A DNA stretch of 9,011 nt from Bryobacterales bacterium. GTDB lineage: Bacteria; Acidobacteriota; Terriglobia; Bryobacterales; Bryobacteraceae. The first letter of the stretch is position 1. The number at the start of each line of letters is the position of its first letter. The notes beneath the pieces were generated by a model. The model did not search any database. It worked only from the letters and a program-made list of their open reading frames with translations, and was not told the origin of the DNA. Below, piece after piece: positions 6,032-9,011 of the stretch. A program made the translations under genes and the position numbers. The DNA is taken from positions 1-9,011 of the forward strand of contig PKYZ01000467.1 of the NCBI GenBank assembly GCA_003132865.1, read 5' to 3'.

Positions 6032-6983
6032 ATGTTCAGTCGAAGGGATTTCCTCACGTCCTCGTCGTTGCTGTGTGGAAGTGTGGGTTTCAGCGGTCCG
6101 GCTTCCATTTTTGCGGCCCCGTCGAAGCCGTCCCGATATTTTGGTGTGCATCCGTTTGTGGAGCGGCACCCCGAAGCGGTCTTCATCTTGCGGACGCATG
6201 TGGACTACAAGACGAATTCTGGCGAGTGCAAGCGGGTCGGGCTCGATTTTGGACGGGTCGGTATTTGTTCCCATGGACAATACCGGCATTCCGGTGACTT
6301 ATAACATCGCGGCCAAGCCGAATCTCACCGCTCACCAGGCAGTCGATAAAAAAAGAGGATTCACCCTTGAGGACACGATGGGCATTGCCACTGACGTGTT
6401 CTTCGTCGAGGGCCTGTTCGAATCATTGAAGGAACTGGGCGTCGCGGGTGCCAGGATGCATACGCGCGATGCCAATGGCGCCAGCGTGATCGAACCCCGC
6501 GGATACGTCGCTATGAGCCAGCGGGTGGGTGCGACGGTTGCCCCCGTGAAACAGGATGGTGTCGCAGTTCGCCGTCCGCTGACGAGTTTCACACGCACGC
6601 CGTTGCGGTCATTCTACCTCCACCAGCGCACGAAGGAGCCGCTGTGGCATCTCTGCAACGCGCCGTTCAATTACACCAACGTGAGCGAGAAGAAACTCAG
6701 CATTCCCGCAAAGCCGGTGACGCGTGTGCTCAACCAGCACTTTCCCAACGCGAACAATCCGAAATTGGCTATCGAGTTCAGCGTCCCAGAAGCCGGATGG
6801 GTACTCATAGAGATCCTTGACCGGAGCTACAACAACCTGGAAGTTATCGCAAATGCCATTTGTGATCCCGGGTACCACATGGCGGCGTGGAACACCGCGA
6901 AATACGCTTCAGGCAACTATAAGTACCGCCCGCGCTACAAGGGCTACAATGAAGTGCACGACCTTGTGCTGAACAAAGCGTAG
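6032..6983 (+). pseudogene. Tat-exported DUF362 protein, frameshifted and internally deleted
   Basis: ATG 6032 starts a twin-arginine signal, MFSRRDFLTSSSLLCG, with a small-residue cleavage region (SIFAAP). The DUF362 N-terminal part follows: YFGVHPFVERHPEAVFILRT, VDYKTNSGECKRVGLDFGR. The frame then dies at 6304. The next frame resumes with SVFVPMDNTGIPVTYNIAAK, PNLTAHQ, DTMGIATDVFFVEGLFESLK, ELGVAGARMHTRD. Dropping one G from GGG (6255-6257) restores GLDFGRSVFVPMD and a 316-residue protein. After RGYVAMSQRVGAT (about 6530) the text jumps to RRPLTSFTRTPLRSFYLHQR, TKEPLWHLCN. From recall, this belongs near the C-terminus of this family, so some 200-250 central residues appear to be missing, joined in frame. 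The end is a FlgD-like beta domain (AIEFSVPEAGWVLIEILD ... PGYHMAAWNT). DUF362 relatives are exported proteins of uncertain, possibly redox, function. The double lesion argues for a dead gene. Confidence 0.85.
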
Positions 6984-6984
6984 C

Positions 6985-7013
6985 GTCCCGGTTGCCATGG
7001 CGCGACCTGGGAC
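6985..7013 (+). terminator. Strong hairpin just after the DUF362 stop
   Basis: Starting 2 bases after TAG, GTCCCGGTTGC pairs with GCGACCtGGGAC: 11 pairs including one G-T, with a single bulged T and a 6-base loop. There is no T run behind it, so it would be a stem-only or Rho-assisted end. Its place directly after the stop codon is the main argument. Confidence 0.42.
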
Positions 7014-7084
7014 TATGGGGCCGTGATTAAACCTGAGGCACGCGGGACTCTCCAGGGCCTCAATTTAGCCTGTTGCCGCTCGAT

Positions 7085-7240
7085 TCACCCACGCGTACCG
7101 TCCCGCAGCGGAGCGGCTTCGTTCAAACGCGCTTGCGTCTGGGGATCGATCCAGCCTTCCACAAGAGCGCGTAGTTATCCCGCTGAAATGCCACCTGCCC
7201 GAAGCTCCCCGGATGCGGCGTTCGCGGTTTTGGGGTTCCA
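7085..7240 (-). pseudogene. Doubtful frameshifted gene fragment
   Basis: On the minus strand one frame reads RHGTPKPRTPHPGSFGQVAF followed by QRDNYALLWKA, and the adjoining frame continues WIDPQTQARLNEAAPLRDGT RG and stops at 7085. The two join smoothly as LWKA-WIDPQTQARLNEA if one base is added near 7160. The combined text has an ordinary protein composition, unlike the other frames. I do not recognise the family, no start is visible, and it lies just after the stop of the small protein at 7283 on the same strand. It could also be chance. Confidence 0.3.
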
Positions 7241-7282
7241 TGGCGCGCTCTGAAGTCGTCTTCCTGAAAAACAGGCTGAGGA

Positions 7283-7602
7283 TCATCGCTCCCCTCCCAC
7301 CCCTTTCGCCAACGCCAGCAGCTTCCTTTTCCTTGCACACTCGGCGGGCGTCCTGCCCTGCGACTCCAGCCACCGGCGGAAGTCCTTCATCCTCACGCGG
7401 TGCTCGATGCGGGCTGTCTGACGCGCACCTTCAACTCCGTCAGGCCCTCGCCGATCTCCTCGACCCACATGTCCCCGCGCAGGATTCCCAGCGCCTGCGC
7501 CACCGCCTCGTAGAGGGATTCGGCGGTCACCTCTACCGCGTGCTCGGTACCGGCGAGGTCGCGACAGGAGACGCCGGTCCGCTCGCGGACGCCCCAATGC
7601 CG
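7283..7602 (-). pseudogene. Frameshifted small acidobacterial protein ('VTAESLYEA' family)
   Basis: Frame one (7602 down to about 7410) reads RHWGVRERTGVSCRDLAGTE, then HAVEVTAESLYEAVAQALGI, LRGDMWVEEIGEGLTELKVR and VRQPA, before a stop. The neighbouring frame continues IEHRVRMKDFRRWLESQGRT, PAECARKRKLLALAKG to TGA at 7283. One missing base at about 7408-7416 explains the split. EHAVEVTAESLYEA..AL, a W-x-x-x-I-G-x-x-x-L-x-V-x-V segment and a final basic WL-S-P-E-KR-L helix form a roughly 90-110-residue family of unknown function that I recall as abundant in Solibacter-like genomes. AGGAGG (7612-7607) sits where the ribosome binding site should be, but no ATG, GTG or TTG is in frame after it (AAAACGGCAT), so the start codon also seems damaged. 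The frame pieces are seen; the family is from memory. Confidence 0.75.
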
Positions 7603-7655
7603 TTTTCCTCCTGCTCGCCTGCTGCACCCAGGAGGAAGATGCGGGCAGCGCCCTG

Positions 7656-8276
7656 ATGAACGGATCGACGGGGCGACAAGCCGGGGACCCCGCCCGGTTG
7701 GCGGCGCAACTGTCCAAGGGAATCGCGAAGGGAGCGATGGCTGACTTACCGAACAGTGGCACTCCTCGGCGCCCTCTCAAGTGGATTAGCGACGATCAGG
7801 ACCGGCGGGCGCAGGCAAAGAAGGACCTCGAACTAGCGCTGCAAAGCTACACGAAGGCGGTCCCTCGTGAACGAGAGCTTGATCTCAGTTCTTTGTCTGA
7901 GATCTGGTGCCAGTACGCCGGCGCGATCTACGATTCACTGGCACAAAGCTACCACGGTCTGCCCGGCAACCCGCAAGCGCTCTTCGGAGAAAGCGGCGTA
8001 TTGGCCGGAGGGCAGACGCGTGCTGAGGTGGAGGAGGATCTCAAACGAGTCAGGGTTGCCCGTCCCGAACACTGGCCGGATACTGAGATCTACCGCGACG
8101 GCGATTCTCCGAAGATCCGGCGGGCGATGCGGGGCATTCTGGTCGGCGAGGATGTGGGTTTTGCTTATCTTCTGGATGAGCCCTGGTTCATGGGCCAAAT
8201 CACAGATTGCCTAGCCGAGCGTGTTCAGCACTGGAAAGACGTGTCCGCGTCGCGCAGGATCTCGGTCGGAGTGTGA
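7656..8276 (+). CDS. Hypothetical protein, unrecognised
   Basis: The open frame of 206 residues starts at ATG 7656. The internal ATG at 7737 (MADLPNSGTPRRPLKWISDD, 179 residues) has a better upstream sequence (AAGGGAG) and may be the true start. The protein is hydrophilic and helix-prone, with no signal peptide or membrane segment. Recognisable stretches are DRRAQAKKDLELALQSYTKA, EIWCQYAGAIYDSLAQSYHG, RAEVEEDLKRVRVARPEHWP and GEDVGFAYLLDEPWFMGQIT. I know no family for it. Sequence character, with conserved-looking Trp/Tyr/Asp residues, supports real coding over about 7737-8235. The last 17 codons overlap, in antisense, the 3' end of the GGDEF gene, and the tail VSASRRISVGV is just the complement of that gene, so the native C-terminus is probably lost at a junction near 8239. 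Confidence 0.5.
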   Translation: MNGSTGRQAGDPARLAAQLSKGIAKGAMADLPNSGTPRRPLKWISDDQDRRAQAKKDLELALQSYTKAVPRERELDLSSLSEIWCQYAGAIYDSLAQSYHGLPGNPQALFGESGVLAGGQTRAEVEEDLKRVRVARPEHWPDTEIYRDGDSPKIRRAMRGILVGEDVGFAYLLDEPWFMGQITDCLAERVQHWKDVSASRRISVGV

Positions 8277-9011
8277 TAGCCGGCGTTGCCGGGAGCAATG
8301 CCGATACTCGCGGTGGTGAACACTTCTTTGCTTTCCAGCTTGAAAGCCGCGTGGATGGACTCGCGGATGCGCTCGGCGATCCGGATGGCGCCATCGGCAT
8401 CCACGTTCTCGAGCAGGATGGCGAATTCGTCGCCGCCCAACCGGGCAATCACATCGTGCGTAGCTCCCCGGCTCCCCGTGCTAGGCGGCGGCGCGTTGCG
8501 CACCGCCGAACGCAGGCGCTGCGCCACATGGATCAACAGCTCATCGCCGGCCATGTGACCCAGGCTGTCGTTGATCACTTTGAACCGGTCGAGATCCAGG
8601 AAGAGCACAGCGAACGGGTAGCCGGGTTCCTGCGCCACGCGTTCCAGACAGGCCGCCAGCTTGTCGTGGAAGAGCGTGCGGTTGGGCAACCCGGTCAACG
8701 GATCGAACGCCTTGCTGCTGGTGATGTCGGTCTGCGATCCCGCCATGCGGGTCGCCTTTCCCCGGCCGTCGCGCTCGACCACGCCGCGGCTCAGCATCCA
8801 CCGGTAGGAGCCGTCCTTATGCAGGACGCGATGTTCGATGGCGCATTCCTTATTTGCGGTGGCGTTCCAGTGTGCGGCTAAGTCGGCCCCCAACGCGGCG
8901 CGGTCCTCCTTGTGCACGCGAGACAGCCACTCTTCGGGACCGTCGCCGATTTCCGCCTCTTCGTAGCCCAGCATGGCTTTCCAGCGGGGGGAAAAATAGA
9001 CGCGCTGGGTT
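8225..9011 (-). CDS. PAS-GGDEF diguanylate cyclase, 5' partial and 3' truncated
   Basis: The gene enters from the right edge: ahead of Met at 8974 the frame continues TQRVYFSPRWKAMLGYEEAE, the end of a PAS_3-type sensor, so that Met is internal. The PAS core continues with EWLSRVHKEDR, HRVLHKDGSYRWMLSRGVV and GSQTDIT (residues 16-85, counting from 8974). The GGDEF domain follows: DPLTGLPNRTLF (91-102), LDLDRFKVINDSLGHMAGDE (126-145) and the active-site loop RLGGDEFAILLE (178-189), with GGDEF at 180-184, so two GTP can in principle be joined to c-di-GMP. The inhibitory RxxD site has A-T-H-D instead (171-174), so product feedback should be weak. The domain ends EILRDADTSFQC and stops, whereas the usual ending DADTAMYRAK...GK is absent. 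The final helix is therefore missing, and activity is doubtful. The upstream part, possibly with further sensor domains, lies outside the window. Confidence 0.9.
   Translation of the reverse strand, partial: TQRVYFSPRWKAMLGYEEAEIGDGPEEWLSRVHKEDRAALGADLAAHWNATANKECAIEHRVLHKDGSYRWMLSRGVVERDGRGKATRMAGSQTDITSSKAFDPLTGLPNRTLFHDKLAACLERVAQEPGYPFAVLFLDLDRFKVINDSLGHMAGDELLIHVAQRLRSAVRNAPPPSTGSRGATHDVIARLGGDEFAILLENVDADGAIRIAERIRESIHAAFKLESKEVFTTASIGIAPGNAGYHTPTEILRDADTSFQC

Noticed and set aside
2360..7602. Programmed ribosomal frameshifting as the cause of the split frames
   Set aside because: The sites differ in sequence and direction (-1 and +1). None shows a slippery heptamer with a downstream stem or pseudoknot, and several of the genes are also truncated.
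7213..7656. 147-codon plus-strand frame and the 165-codon minus-strand frame over 7283-7780
   Set aside because: The plus frame is antisense to the VTAESLYEA-type protein. Of the minus frame only the last about 45 codons are protein-like; the rest is the wrong frame of the same broken gene.
8207..8881. 224-codon open frame on the plus strand
   Set aside because: Antisense to the unmistakable PAS-GGDEF coding sequence.
1..9011. CRISPR array, toxin-antitoxin pair, insertion sequence or defence system
   Set aside because: No regularly spaced repeats, transposase motifs, terminal inverted repeats or recognisable defence genes were found. The only nuclease-like sequence is the broken fragment near 5537-5885.

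Overview
The window looks like chromosomal DNA of an Acidobacteriota bacterium, most likely of the Solibacter/Bryobacter type. That is inferred from the protein repertoire: a PadR regulator, a carboxypeptidase-regulatory-domain protein with an acidobacterial-style C-terminal region, a Tat-exported DUF362 protein with a FlgD-like tail, secreted alpha/beta hydrolases, and a small 'EHAVEVTAESLYEA' protein. No tRNA, rRNA, CRISPR array, transposase or phage structural gene is visible.

Left part (1-1900), minus strand: a compact three-gene operon in the order DoxX-family membrane protein, PadR-family repressor, predicted outer-membrane beta-barrel protein. The gaps are 16 and 3 bases, and the ribosome binding site of the last gene lies inside the end of the PadR gene. 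The PadR protein probably controls this operon, and a small ATGG/CCAT inverted repeat in the leader is a candidate operator.

Middle (2030-5400): the tail of a DinB-family protein; a small secreted protein broken by a probable one-base loss in a T run; about 320 bases without a gene, holding several short hairpins and a perfect tandem 11-bp repeat abutting a good sigma70-type promoter; a secreted alpha/beta hydrolase driven by that promoter, with an aberrant C-terminus; and, convergent to it, an intact 476-residue carboxypeptidase-regulatory-like protein on the minus strand.

Right part (5500-9011): a shattered PD-(D/E)XK (MmcB-like) remnant; a Tat-exported DUF362 gene with a good promoter but a +1 frameshift and an apparent large internal deletion; a doubtful fragment followed by a frameshifted small acidobacterial protein on the minus strand; an unrecognised plus-strand gene; and a PAS-GGDEF protein running off the right edge, whose 3' end is cut at a junction with the unrecognised gene.

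The most striking property is the contrast between a few intact genes (DoxX, PadR, barrel, carboxypeptidase-regulatory protein) and a dense set of broken ones: at least four genes with single-base frameshifts and four with truncations or deletions. This reads as an accessory 'gene graveyard', or else as an assembly with uncorrected indels. Truncations cannot be explained by indel errors alone. I see no convincing novel multi-gene system.
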